A DNA stretch of 64,000 bases, from positions 71,030,864 to 71,094,863 of the forward strand of contig CM066993.1 of NCBI GenBank assembly GCA_033977485.1, written 5' to 3'. Source of the DNA: Hydrangea macrophylla. Taxonomy: Eukaryota; Streptophyta; Magnoliopsida; Cornales; Hydrangeaceae. Below, piece by piece: positions 1-12,500 of the stretch; the stretch's first letter is position 1; every line of letters begins with the position of its first letter. A program made the position numbers and the translations under genes. The notes under the pieces were generated by a model. That model worked only from the letters and a program-made list of their open reading frames with translations, was not told the DNA's origin and ran no database searches.

Positions 1-215
1 GATTTGGGTTTGAATCTTTAATCGGATTGAGACAGGGGCTCCAGGGATTTATTTTCCTTCAGAGCTTGAGGATTTATTTTCCTCGTGAGATTGTGATATC
101 TCAGTAGGGATGTGTGGGTTGTGATGAGACAAACATTAGACTTACTTATTAGAGGTCTTCTGACTTGATGAGATGTATAGGTTTGGGGACAAACTTCTTT
201 TTTGGAGGGAAGAGT
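1..215 (+). mobile_element. 3' end of gypsy-like element internal region with polypurine tract
   Basis: No open frame of useful length is left here. The last bases before the LTR (about 195-215) hold a T run followed by a purine-rich stretch ending GGAGGGAAGAG, directly before TGTCACGCCC. This is the arrangement expected of a polypurine tract next to a 3' LTR on the plus strand. The gypsy assignment rests on that layout and on the similarity of the LTR end to those at 52554 and 56508. The pol genes, if present, lie outside the window. Confidence 0.4.
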
Positions 216-2267
216 TGTCACGCCCGTCCTGGAAAATACATTTATTTTAAAATGCATAATTGATTTTAAAAGCTTATCAATGTTATTTGATAATGGTGGA
301 TAGAGTTGACTGTGGGTCAACGGTGGGTGTCAATTGAGGACACGAGAAGTTGGTAATTCATAAGGCATTGACATGTCTTAAATGATATTTATATGATTAA
401 ATATTATTTGACTTTATCTGGTAATTATGAATAGTAATTTTTTCCTATTCTGAAGTACTTTCTGGTAGTTTTGATTTTGTTTAAGATTATTTTGATTATT
501 TTGGAGATAACCAATATGATGCGTTGTATAAAAGTTAGGTTAGATATATATATATTCTACGAAAATAGTTTCAGAATGTAATTTCGGACCCAAACGGAAC
601 TTATATGAAAACTTTTATGGAATATAGATTTTTTACCCGTGAATCAATAACTTAGACGTTTAAGACGTTTTGGGAGATAATTGGAAGTTTTGAGAACTCA
701 TGGGGAGGTAAACGTAATTCCTGAGAGTTATGTCTATATATTGTTGAATTGAGGTATTTTCATAAATATCTTCAAAACAAATATCTTAGGAGAGAGGGAG
801 AGAGAAAAGGGAGATTTTGTTCCTACGATATTCCCGACACCTATCGACGACTGTTCGTTCGTCAGTTTTTCTCCAGATTCCATATTCGGACTCCTCGAGG
901 TAAGAGCTTCATTTTGATATCTCTTAGGCATTGTTTAGCTAAGTTCTACGAAAATTCTAATTCTAGAAATTTGAAAAAAAAAATGTGAATACTTATAGGA
1001 ATCACTTGTAATCAGAGATCCAAAGTAGAATCGGTGTTCTTAAGCTTTTCTTAAAGTTATAGGACAATAGCTTAACGTATGAATTCCTAACTTATGTTAT
1101 ATAAGGAATTTTGGATGTTTTAGATATCATGTATGAAATTGTGATCCAGGCAAAGCTCATGTATTAACTTAGGCCCGTTAAATGCAGTGAGTACGCATGA
1201 ATATCATGTTTGTATGACTATGTGAGTATGCTAAATGGCTATGTGGGCCAAAGGGGAGTTTGGTACAAGTTCATGTCGGGGTTCGCCTCTCGATTTTTCA
1301 GAGTTATAGTAGTGGCGACTACTTGCTTGGCTTGGGAATCGGCTCAGCTAGAGTAGTTAGATGCAATGGTTGAGTGACCTTGGCTAGACATTAATATCAC
1401 AATTTAAGATTTAAGACTTGCTGATATACCGGATGAATGCGTATCTCTTTCCCTAAAGACTAGTTGATGTATGTTAGATGTTTAAAGCATGAATTGCCTT
1501 ATATGTATTTGTTTAGAATTATACACTCAGCATATAGATGAGTAGTGGAGACTTCCTCCATTGCAGGTGATAAGAAGAAAGAGAAGAAGAATCGAGCAGA
1601 GTAAGGCCGATAGAATGATGAGATTGTCCTTGTACATGTTTTTTTTTTCATTCCAATGCTGTAATAAGAATTTGTAAGAATTAGGAGCATGTTTTATTTT
1701 AAATCTTGGAATGGATCTGTAACGTTGTAACTCATTGTAAAACAGTTGTAATTATAATTTAATGATGTTGTAATACAGATAGAACTACTTTGGGATGAGT
1801 TGATGTGTGTACTTTAATCCCGGTTTGAGTTTGGATAACCTTAGACTGAAGTTCTGCAGAATGTGTAGTAAATGAGAAAACAGTCGACTAGGCTGGGGCC
1901 ACAGTCGATTGGACCCTCTGTTTTAATGAAAATTTCTCCCTAGTTTTAGAAGTGCAGTCGACTTGGTTGCCAAACCAATTGACTGAAAAGTGTTTTTAAA
2001 TCAGGCATTTTGCTGAATCTCGATCCAGTCGACCGGACCAAGGGTCAGTCGACTGGATTGCTTATTTATAAATTGGACTTGTTTCTTTAAGTGTTTTAAA
2101 GGGGAAAACTTTTTATAACTCTAATTCTCATAACTTGTTAAATCCTTAGACTGATTTATCACTGTCCCACGTATATTTTCGTTGCTATAATGATGTAATT
2201 GAACTAGATGAGCCTTGGTGGCGTGCCACGTATCCTATTTCCGCCTGTAGAGGGATGGGTCGTGACA
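216..2267 (+). mobile_element. LTR of gypsy-like element (LTR A)
   Basis: The segment starts TGTCACGCCC after a polypurine-like tract and ends GGGTCGTGACA. It therefore has TG...CA ends and a seven-base terminal inverted repeat, TGTCACG/CGTGACA. The GTGACA end is shared with the two LTRs at 52554-55445 and 56508-58786 when those are read on the minus strand. There is no primer binding site after the right end, so it would be a 3' or solo LTR. The flanks AGAGT and CAGCC do not match as a target duplication, which fits a 3' LTR whose partner is outside the window. At about 1555-1570 there is a CTCCATTGCAGGTGAT stretch like the intron acceptor often seen late in chromovirus LTRs. No coding potential is visible. 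A DNA transposon with short inverted termini is the alternative. Confidence 0.5.
1881..2055. repeat. Palindromic word array CAGTCGACTG in LTR A
   Basis: Six copies of a ten-base word related to the palindrome CAGTCGACTG start at 1881, 1902, 1955, 1976 (inverted variant CAATTGACTG), 2026 and 2046. They form three pairs with starts 21, 21 and 20 bases apart. The last copy is a perfect palindrome and the others have one or two changes. The sequence between words is not repeated. Confidence 0.7.
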
Positions 2268-4188
2268 CAGCCTATCCACTGGACAGAGAAACTTGGAACT
2301 CCAATTTAATTATGAGTTCGTTGGATATTATTATACCATGAGAGAAGTGGGAAAGGGCGGGATAAGGCGCAACGGGAAAATAAATATGACTAATATTATT
2401 TTCAACAGTAAATAGTCATTAATATTTAATTAAACCATATATGTTTGGAAAAATCATAAAACTAATATATGAAATAGAGGATAATTTTTAAACTATTCAA
2501 GTATTCATAAAAAAAATCATTAAAAAAATCAAAAATTGTATTTTTAACATAGAAAAGAAGAGCTAAAAAATGATAAGAATACATAAAATTTACTACAATT
2601 ATTATCTTACACATTTAATCATATGCGCAACTCTTATCTGACACTCTGCTAAACTCATAGCATGGTTTAAGCTTATCTAGAATTACTGTTCCTATCCTGT
2701 ATTCCTATACAATAGCTTTATTCGACTTGCCAAACACAACTTAATGTAATAGTACAATTCCTATTGCTTAACCCTTTGTGTTTAAAAAAATTGAAATCAC
2801 TTGCGAGACTTACGTAAATTGTGGAACTAAAATACTGAGGAGTCACAAGTGAGATACATTTATTCACATCTTCTAAAAATAATACAATTCTTATCAATTA
2901 TTTTTTTGTGTTGTAATAAATGATACTTATTTATGGGCAATTATGAAACCTAAATAACAATGAATTTTGAGGTGTAGTTCTCTGTTACAGGGATTAAAGG
3001 ATTTCTTTGGATTAGGTTGTAATCTAAATCAAAGTAATTAGATCGAAGTATGAAACCATATCTATCGAGTTAAGAATAAGAAGGAATATGTATATTGAAT
3101 TGTTTTAAATTCACACAAGTACTGTTGGTATACGATAGTATATATCTATCTACAGTAATAACTATCGATATTAAACTACAAGTGCAAATTTAAAAAAATT
3201 TATTTCACAGTACATACTCATTATCCAATAAAGTTTTTCTTCAACATTACACCTACTTATTTAATTGCTTTTTTTATTTCCCTCAACTTACCTCCATAAT
3301 TAATTCTAAAACTCTTCCGAGTCTTTTGTTAATATTAAATATATTCATTGAAAAGATTCATGGTATTTCTTTCCTTTTTTTTATTGGCTTTCGTAAATTT
3401 TTTTTGGTTATTTACATTTATGTTTGATTGATTAGAAAATATTGAAAATAAACAATAAACAAAACATGCTTTTTGTATATCATTGTCCTTTTTTTTTGAC
3501 AAATATTTGTATAGCATTTCAAAAACTGTTTTATGTTCACCAATCTTCGAGGAATTTACTGTCAATTCTAGGTTTAAGTGAGGCTAATGTTATTTTTTTT
3601 TCTTCAGTATAGATGTTACAAGACCCTTGGTATTTAAGAGCTTTTAGAACTTTTTATGTTCTTATGGAACTTTCTACCCCTAATCCTCCTCTAAATCAAG
3701 AGCTTGTATTGTTTTAAAATTGTTCCTCATTTTTTTTTTCGGACCGTTATTTATAATGAGTCAATAAAACGTAAGACCTCTTATTTTATTCTTTTTTATT
3801 ATTCTTTTTTTTTTGTTGGGGGGATGTTGTCTGTTAGTTCTACTATTTGATGAATTCTAATAAAATATGACCTATTATTTTATTCTTTTATTGTCTCCTT
3901 TTTTATACGAGTCAAGTGTTCAGCCAGTTTGATCTTTCAATTTGTTAATGCTACTCTCTTGTGCACCAACCATGTGCAAAGCACGTGATGTAAGACAAGT
4001 ATATGTATATATATATATCTTAAGTAACACATTTTGGTTGACTGTAGCGCTGTATACGAGCCAAGCAGCCAACATGTTCGATAAAGGTTCGACTCGGTAT
4101 ACGTTTAATATACGGACAAATCAAGCTCAAACATATATGAGCTAGCTCGATTCGATAGATCTTACTAACACATTTTATATAGGCTCAT
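2268..4188. other. Intergenic AT-rich DNA, no gene seen
   Basis: Stretches of A and T dominate. I see no conserved protein segment, RNA gene or clear transposon end. Short frames here (for example minus-strand 3335-3565) are low-complexity and match no family I know. Confidence 0.6.
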
Positions 4189-4736
4189 TAAATGAAAGGG
4201 GTGGACCTAGAATTTGTATTTTTGTTTTTTTTAAGGGGGGACATTAGGGTTCGGGGGCAACAACCCCGAGTAATTTTTTTGGGGGTAGAAACACTATAAT
4301 TTTAAATTTTAAAAACTGCGTGGTTATTCTTTGTATTTGACATATAGTTAGTTGACTTGTGAGGGTTAAATAACATGATAATTCAAAGACAAACTTATCT
4401 TTCCATAGCTATTTAAAAAAAAATGTATTCATATGCTTAATTTCTTTTCTTTTATTCCTCAAATTTTATCAATAAAATAAAGAATTCTTAATATGTTTAA
4501 AATAAATATCTTGAGGGTCTTAAACACCCGAGGTTAATTGAGTAATAAGATGTTTGTGAGAGTGAAAGTTATGAAAACAAAATGATATTTTTGAGTTTAG
4601 AAGTGGTACATTTAAAACATTTTTAGAGGGACACAAATGCATATAATATAAAATACAGAGGGTGTAGAAATAAAATTCGAAAGTTGAGGGGGTGGGGTTG
4701 GGCCCACCCTAGACCCCACATGGCTCCACCTTTAAT
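4189..4736. mobile_element. Degraded insertion, probably DNA-transposon debris
   Basis: The block begins GGGGTGGACCTAGAA and ends near CCCCACATGGCTCCACC, so its two ends are loosely inverted. It interrupts a dispersed repeat rich in AAGCTC/GAGCTC words that is found on both sides (about 3990-4188 and 4737-5095). No coding capacity is visible and no target duplication could be fixed. Confidence 0.3.
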
Positions 4737-5095
4737 TAGTAAGCTCATGAAAAGACTTGATAAATGGCTTAAATATATATACATCTATTATAGAAAACTA
4801 TGTAGTTTTAGAGGATATATGAGCCAAGCTCGTTTAAAGGGTTTGAATTATGGGTGTAAGAAAAAAACTGATGGACCAAAAGTCGGTTGATTTACATTAA
4901 GAGATCCCTGTGGAAAAATCAAATCAAACCAAACTGATTTCACCCGTAACTTCAATTTCAGCTCGTGAAAACGCTTGAATTTCAGGCTCATTTAGTAAAT
5001 TAACAAGCTCAAACAAACATGAGATCGACTTGTTTAATAAACAAGCCAAGCTCAAAACATACATAAACTCGGCTCGACTTTACAAGCCTAGAGCA

Positions 5096-5360
5096 ATGAA
5101 GTTGTTTGTTAACAAAACTCCTTCATCCCCAACTTCGAATCACTCCATGGCCTCAAAATTCTTAGACAAGTATCTAGACTATCACATTATCACATGGGAA
5201 AAATCTATTCGTTATCCCAATTATTTGATTAACTTAGTATAATGAAACTATTAAACTCTTTTATTTGCCATTTGCCCCTTTATATTTGAAAAAAATAATT
5301 TTCACGTAAGCATGTTAACAAAACTCCTTCATCCCCAACTTCGAATCACTCCACGGCTCG
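5096..5360 (+). repeat. Two direct copies of a roughly 44-base segment
   Basis: A segment running from GTTAACAAAACTCC to CGAATCACTCCA occurs at about 5109-5152 and again at about 5313-5357, with nearly no difference. The copies are separated by about 160 bases. They could mark a local duplication or the footprint of a lost insertion. Confidence 0.6.
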
Positions 5361-6250
5361 TTGCACTTTGTGGGCAGTACCCAAACGGTGTTTGCAAGAT
5401 CACAAATATTTATTTTCTTTTTTTGTAAAAAAAAAAAAAAAAAAATACATGATCTTGAAAACACCACATGAATGCTACAAAAAATCCTTAACCTTTGATA
5501 TATTAATACGCTACAACTAGTGATGCAATATTTCCGCTGTATCATATATTTTCTACTATCATAACCCCATCTACATTTTAACTCGTCTTTCTTTCCATAT
5601 ACTAGTGGGGTGCCACTCACTTTGTGAGTGCAAGTTTTAATTTTTTCTTAAAAAAGCTTCTTTTTTTCCTTCTTTGAATTACTTTTTGGACAGTTTTTTC
5701 TGGAGCAGTTTTTTTAAATTCTAAACAGTTTTTTTTTTTTTTTAATAATTACTTTGTTTTACCCCTACTATTATATTTTGTTAGTATAAAGTTTTATGGT
5801 ATAATTATAATTATGAGTAATAAATTTATTTTTTTTGGTACCCTTATTTCTCCCTTTCTATACTATAGTAGTATAGATATTGGCAATCTATACCATGTAA
5901 CATAATATTTATACAATTATCATATTATGTGATGAAAAAAAAAATAAAAAAATTTTGGATTCAAACAATAAATGTGAGATGATTATATCATCTAGAACTA
6001 CGATTCTGCCCTCACGAGCAGAGAGGCACATTGAATGCTTGTCCAGAGTTCATTAATCATAGTAATACTGATACATATATATCAGCCGAGAGTTTAGATG
6101 GATATAAAGTCAAAATCGGGGGGATATATATGTAAATTCGCAACTTATCCTTCCCCGTAGTTGTGTCCAAAACCAATCAGTCCTGATTATTCATGACATA
6201 AATTAGTCAACACCAAAGGGGCACTTCAGTAAATCTAAACAATCTCCGAC
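5361..6250. other. Intergenic DNA upstream of the NT-C2 gene
   Basis: AT-rich with long A and T runs (for example 5424-5445 and 5725-5745). No gene or transposon end is recognised. The 3' part probably includes the upstream control region of the gene that follows. Confidence 0.5.
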
Positions 6251-6368
6251 CCATATAAAGCGCAAAGTAGAGTAAGTTCTGATTAATGACATCACACCAT
6301 TTATTAATCAATAAATTAATTAACGAAAATCATACTCTTTGGCGGGATGTCTCTGTTTCTAATCCCTT

Positions 6369-6412
<44 letters not shown>

Positions 6413-6655
6413 ACTACACACATATATATATATATATATTAGAGAAAATAAAATAACAAAAATAGAAATTGATATTTCAACTGTGATCTCAACTATTCCC
6501 CACATTTAAATGGCGAGGACCCTAAATTTCACTGTGTTTTTACGCTACTTGGACACTCTCATTCTCTGCTCTGTGCATCGCCGAAGCTTCTCTTCAAAGA
6601 TTCCCCCTTTTTTCTTTCGTCTCAAGCTCCCCCAGATCCGGTATTAGGTACCTGA
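6250..6655 (+). promoter_or_regulatory. Putative promoter and first leader exon of the NT-C2 gene
   Basis: A TATA-like CATATAAAG lies at about 6252-6260. A (CT)n microsatellite occupies about 6373-6408, followed by (TA)n, and then a pyrimidine-rich, more GC-balanced stretch runs to about 6647 where a TTAG/GTACCT junction could be a splice donor. Pyrimidine-rich leaders and a first intron in the 5' UTR are common in plant housekeeping genes. Without transcript data the start site and the intron are inference. Confidence 0.35.
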
Positions 6656-7390
6656 CAGCACCACATTTCCTCATTTTTCCTTTTTAATATATATACATCT
6701 ATATATATATATACATGTACATCAATATATATATGTATATATGTATATGTGTACAGTTGTTTTCATTAAAAATGTCTTGGCATGAATGTGATGTTTGAAC
6801 TTGGGAGTTTTTTTTTAACTGATTTCTCTGTTGAGTTTGTGAAATCTGGTTAAATTGTCTGGTTTAGGAAAAAAAAAACCTTTTTTTTTTGCTTTCACTA
6901 TTCTCCTTTTGGGGGAACATTTTGGCCAAAATTGGTTGGACATTTGGTTGAAGGAATCAAATTGATGGTTTTTTGCTTTGAGCTGCAAAAGTTTCTTTTG
7001 CATATGAAAGTGTTTGTTTCGGTTTGGGTCTGAATTTTTTTTTTCCTTAAAGCTTTTCGGATGCGGCATTGTGTCTTTGTTCCTCATTGGTGTTTGTCAG
7101 TTTAGGGTTTGGATCAGAGGGTTTTGTGTGATTCTATCCTGATTTTTAGGGAAGTTGAAGAAAGGTAATTTTTTTTAAGGTTAATTAGTTGTCTAATTTT
7201 GTGATTGAATGTTGGGTTTGTGATATTACTTCAATTTATGTTGTTGTAGGTTAACTATAAAGATCAGGACATTTATATCAGAATTTTCAAGGGGTTGAGC
7301 TCTGCTGTTTGCTACCACTGTTAGTACTTCTCTTTTGTAATAATGTTGAAGTTTTAGTTTTAGTTTATTCAAAGTTAATACATTTTCTCT

Positions 7391-7450
7391 GGGATAAAAA
7401 TTACTAATTTGAGATGATGGGGGATAAAAATTACTAATTTGAGATGATGG
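7391..7450 (+). repeat. Exact 30-base tandem duplication
   Basis: The 30-base unit beginning GGGATAAAAATTACTA is present twice, head to tail and identical, at 7391-7420 and 7421-7450. It lies in the presumed leader intron of the NT-C2 gene. Confidence 0.9.
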
Positions 7451-8363
7451 GGTGCCTACAATGTTTATTATGTTTTTAGCTACACTGAGATGTGTATGGA
7501 AGCTGTTCTTATGATCTGCTTTTGTAGAAATGCATTTATGCAAATGTCTTCAAAAATTTTTCGAATAAGGGGGATTGTTGAAACATTTGAGTGTGGTTAT
7601 CTTGCTAGCTTACTTCTTCGCATTTCATTTTGCAGATGTTATCTTGGTTACATTCTCAAATCCTTACTCACAGATAGTAAATTTAGGCATTAAGAAAGGG
7701 AATTATATATTGGACTATTTTAACTGTAGTGTGTCCCCTGGTTTTAATGGTAGATTGGTCAGTAGTGAAGATGCTCGACTCTCAAGTTCAATTATCCTGA
7801 AACAAATCTATTTGACTTTTCCTTTTCAGCAGTGCATTGACTTTCAAGTTCAATTATCCTGATTTAAATAAATTTGAATATTCCTTTTCTGCATCCAAGT
7901 GGAGTTTACTTTTGAAACTGCAGTGTGATATGCTCTAAGACGACAACCTTAATAGAAATTAATCATGTTGCTAGGATGTGCTCTTGTGTGTGTCTTGTCC
8001 TCGTCATTTACTTTTTACCAGACCGTTCAACAATATCTGACTTTGACATGATACATATTGGTCTCTTTGATATTCAGTTCGATTACTTGTTGAAGAACCG
8101 AAAAAAAATTGACTTTCTAAGATTTACCATGAAGCAGCTTGGTGTATGTGTATGTGTATGTATGTAGTTTATTTGCATCAACGTAAATTGTTCGTTGCAG
8201 AAATCTGTGGAAATCGTAATGTTAGTCATGGGGCATTGTATAGTAAACAAAAGTTTTAGTCTTTCTGAGATTTTGCTGTTGTTCTTGGCTCATTGTGCAT
8301 TGGCTACCTTTATGTGTTAGCAATAGTTATCTATGACTTTCTTTTGCATGATGACAAGTGCAG

Positions 8364-8559
8364 AAGCTATGTCCTCGCCTTGACGCTCATCATCTAAGAG
8401 ATACTACTTTGTTTCTCACGTCTTCATGTGCTATTAACTCATCAAAAATATAATATTGAACTTCTTGTAGAAATGATACAGGGGTTTTCGGGGTGATTTT
8501 GAATAAATGGGAGTGGAAACCTGAGGTTTGGAAGCCGATGGTAGATTGATTCTGTAGTA
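8364..8559 (+). promoter_or_regulatory. Putative second leader exon with five mini-uORFs
   Basis: An acceptor-like TGCAG ends at 8363. Between it and the start codon at 8560 lie five tiny frames, each closed before the main start: 8369-8383, 8426-8437, 8473-8496, 8507-8524 and 8538-8549. If this stretch is in the mature leader, translation of the main frame would need leaky scanning or reinitiation. The exon boundaries are inferred from splice-like signals only. Confidence 0.35.
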
Positions 8560-8637
8560 ATGTCGAGGATTGCAAAGTGGAAGCTTGAGAAGACCAAAGT
8601 CAAAGTGGTATTTCGGCTGCAATTTCATGCTACACAT
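8560..8637 (+). CDS. NT-C2 gene, coding exon 1
   Basis: This exon encodes the first 26 residues, beginning [18 protein letters not shown], the conserved first strands of the NT-C2 domain. The ATG at 8560 is chosen because this opening matches the family and upstream frames are closed. It ends in phase 0 before GTATGT. Confidence 0.9.
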
Positions 8638-9470
8638 GTATGTTTTCTCTTTATGTTGTTAAATGTTTTTTTACTTTTCACATCCCTCCTTATTTGTTTG
8701 TTCTTTTGGACTTGTGTAAATCTGTTGATAATGAATTTTCTTTCATGTGGAAATCTACCAACACACTCAGACAGCATTTTGTGGTTGCCTATGTATGTGA
8801 AAACCCACTTTTGAATTTTTTTAATTTTTTTTTATCATGTTGATAGAGTCACGTAGCTCTTGTGAGTTGGAAGTTCATTATAGTTTCCAATATATAAAAG
8901 TGTATTGTAACAATAATATAAATGGATGCAAAGTCCACCTATGCTGCATGGCTAGTCTATCTCTAGCATTACAATTAATATTATGTGATTCACAACACAC
9001 TTTATTATTTCAAATTAATCCTGGTCTCAATTCAAATTTGTTCATCTAACTCATTAATCGTAATAAATTGATTACACAATTAATACTAGTATATTTCAAA
9101 CACAAAAAAATTAATATTAGTATCAGGAAAGATAAACAATGATTGTAGTTCAATCATGGAAAAAATGTTTTGATGACTCTTCGGAAATTAAAATCCTACG
9201 ACCAAATTATGTACTCCTTTGGGCGACTATTACTGAATAGCCTCTTATAGCTCGTTGCATTAGCTGGGAAAACTGCATAAATTCCATGTAATTAGAATAA
9301 ACCTTATAGATTCACAATAATTCAATTTCAACCAACCTAAGGAACGGGTTAGAGAACTTCTCTCTCTAGTTTTTCTAGAGAGAGAGAGAGGATGGTGTTT
9401 TATTTTGTGACATAGCCCAGCGCCGCTTCCCCCCCCCACCCTCTGGTTTCCTGCGACCAGCCCCTCCCCT

Positions 9471-9519
<49 letters not shown>

Positions 9520-12500
9520 GTGCCATGTTTTGTCCCAGTCCAAATAAGGGTCTGTTTGGCTCCTCCGCTTCTTCTGTGAAGCTTTTCCCCTTCCTTTGTG
9601 AAGGTTGTTTTCCTTTTCTCGCATGGCTTCTCCTTGGGTTCAAGATGGTGGATGTTGCCCAAACCGGTCTTGCAACAGTAGATTGGCTTTTTGGGCTTCA
9701 TTGGGTTATGATTGGTGGCTTTGGAGATCTCTTCTACAGCTTTGTTGCTTTCCATGGTGCAACTCTTGCTATCATGGAAGCTTTTCAAGCAACTTCGGTT
9801 GCCCCCTTTGGTGAAGCTTCTGCACTTGTTTGGACTTGGCGTTGTGCCGTCTTCTTGCTTTGGGCGGTCTCTATCATCTACAGTTTTGAAGTTGTCCTGG
9901 GTTCTGGATCTCTCTACGCAGCGGTCCTTGTGGCGCAGTGGTGGATTCCTCATGCATCGGACGGAGTTTTTTCTGTTGTCGCTTATGCTTCCTTATCTAT
10001 TGTACCCTTGGTTGTTTTGCTTTTGCTTGTTCTTTTATTTTCTTTTGTTGTTTGTTTGGTTTTCTTTGTAAGCATTGTTTTTCATTAATGAAATTCCGGT
10101 TCTTCAGCAAAAAAAAAAAAAAGAAAAAAAAAAGAAAGAATAAAGTTTATAGCAAATCAATGTTGTTATTGACTAGTTGTCATCTTTGCATGATTGAATT
10201 TAAAATTTCCCTTTCCTTTTTGTGATTCAGATTCCTCAAAGTGGATGGGATAAGTTATTTATATCTTTTATTCCTGCGGATTCTGGAAAGGCAACATCAA
10301 AGACAACCAAAGCTAATGTGAGAAATGGAACCTGCAAATGGGGAGATCCTATCTATGAAACAACAAGACTTCTCCAAGATGCCCAAAGCAAGCAATATGA
10401 TGACAAGCTATACACATTTGTTGTGGGCATGGTACTTTTTACCCTTATTCATTTGTGCCAGTTCTAACCTTTAAGGCTCTGTTTGGTTCATGGATTTAGT
10501 GAGGGAAAGGAAAGGAAACACACACTAAGGAAAACACTTTCTTTCTTTCTTTAACAAGAAAAGCAGTGTGCAAAATAGGAAGGAAAAGATAATATAGTGA
10601 TTATAAATTAAAATTTTGAAGTTTGTTACTTCTCACCCTTTTTTCTTAAGTTACAATCGTATTTTGAAATTTTTTTTAGGGTTTAATGTTATTTAACTTA
10701 TTTGAGCATGGAGAAAAACACAAGGGAACTAGTTTTCCTTGTATTATTTTCCTTCTCTAAATTTGCAAATTGACCAAAGCCGAAATGTATCCCCCCCACA
10801 CCCACACCATCCAAAATTTGTCACACCCAAACCCGCAACACCCCCCTCCCCCCCCTTCCAACTCAATTAATTCATCACATGGGAAAACAATTCCCCTTTA
10901 TACTCCATTTTATTTTCCACAATGAAGCTTCCAACCATCTCTCCACATATTATAATATGTAGAATGCATGCAATATGATATGCATGCTCAATAAATCGCG
11001 TGCTGTAAACATGTATGCTTCTACATGTAACGATGTGTCATGATTATCATATACATGCATTTTTTTTTAACGCGTCGTATTCGTCCCCCGTACCAAAAGG
11101 CTCTAACCTTAGTGCAAATGATCTTCACATCAAATTTTCATGCTCCTTATTTGCACGCATTTTTTCCTACTCCCTTGTTACCAATGAAACAAACAACTTC
11201 ACTCACTCATAACCGGGATTTACTATGTCTCTGTCCTTACTCTTATTTGTGTCAGGGTTCATCAAGGTCCAGCGTCCTTGGTGAGGCTAGCATCAACCTT
11301 GCTGATTATGCTGATGCACAGAAGCCTTCTGCTGTTGCGCTGCCTCTTAACGGATGTAACTCTGGAACTACATTACATGTAATAAACTTCAGGACTTGAT
11401 ATATTATACCCTATAAGTTCTCGCAGCAACATTTTATGCAAAGCCAAACGATTTTGTAGCCACTAAGAACCTGTTTGGATTAGCTTATTTGGGACCGACA
11501 ATCACTTGTAGGGTATATTTAGGGATTTGAGTATGTTTGGCAAAAACTTTTTTTCACAGTTTTTTTTTTGGTTAAAAAAAGAAAAGAAAAGAAAAGAAAA
11601 GAAAAATTGTTCCACATTTACAGCTAAAACAACAGCTTATATCTAAAGCAGCAAATTGCTGCAAAAAATTTCTTATTTCCACAACAATGCCAGTCGGGGC
11701 TCTAAATGGTCCTTTAAACCCATGCACACAATATGATCTGAACTGTGTGGTACATGTCCAATATGCCTGATATTGGGAATGTACTTGGCAGACTTGTTTT
11801 CAGAAGAAGAGATGAACTTTTCTTCGTTCATTTGAAATCTTTTGGACACCTAACTTCTCTATTTCATGGATATCTGAAAAATGAGTGTATGCCTTTGTTT
11901 ACTACAGAGTTTGGTGGCCAACTTTTTAATCCATGTATCTTGATATTTGAGGATTGGGAACTTGATACAATTGACCTAAGAAGCTCTGACCTGCACGCTA
12001 TTCATGTACCTGAATCCACTTGTAAACAGCTTTTTTGAACCATGCATTGACTGTTGCAATTCTAAAAATGTTTTTTTCTTTCTTATTCTATGTTTTTTTT
12101 TTCAAAGATATGTATTGTCTAAATAATTTGATTGACAGTCAGATTATCTAATAACTCGTCTTTTCAATAATGTGTGTGTATATATGTGTGTGTGTGTGTG
12201 CGCGCGCGCGTGCGTATCAATGAAAGATTAAATGGTTTGTATGTAGCGTCCATTCACCTAGTTCACACTTGATTTGCTTATTCACTTCCACCGTGAACTA
12301 TTTCATAATTCCCATATAATTTTGTATTGACTGTGATCTGGTGCCAGGTCACAATCCAGCTGCTAACTTCTAAAACTGGATTCAGGTATCACTATATGAC
12401 CTTTAAACTGCACGCATTTGATATTATGATCATCAAACTTAAGATCTGTATTCTTACAGAGAGTTTGAGCAGCAGAGAGAACTCAGAGAGAGGGGATTGC

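Noticed and set aside
216..2267. DNA transposon with TGTCACG terminal inverted repeats
   Set aside because: The purine tract directly upstream and the shared GTGACA end with two LTRs in the window favour an LTR; the alternative remains possible since no target duplication was found.
5315..5620. 101-codon minus-strand frame
   Set aside because: It contains a poly-phenylalanine/lysine stretch from an A/T homopolymer and lacks any conserved segment.
9525..10088. 187-codon hydrophobic frame and the overlapping 192-codon antisense frame (9375-9953)
   Set aside because: Both cross a CT microsatellite and a poly(A)-tailed insertion, match no family and lack conserved motifs. The frames are more likely chance in GC-richer inserted DNA.
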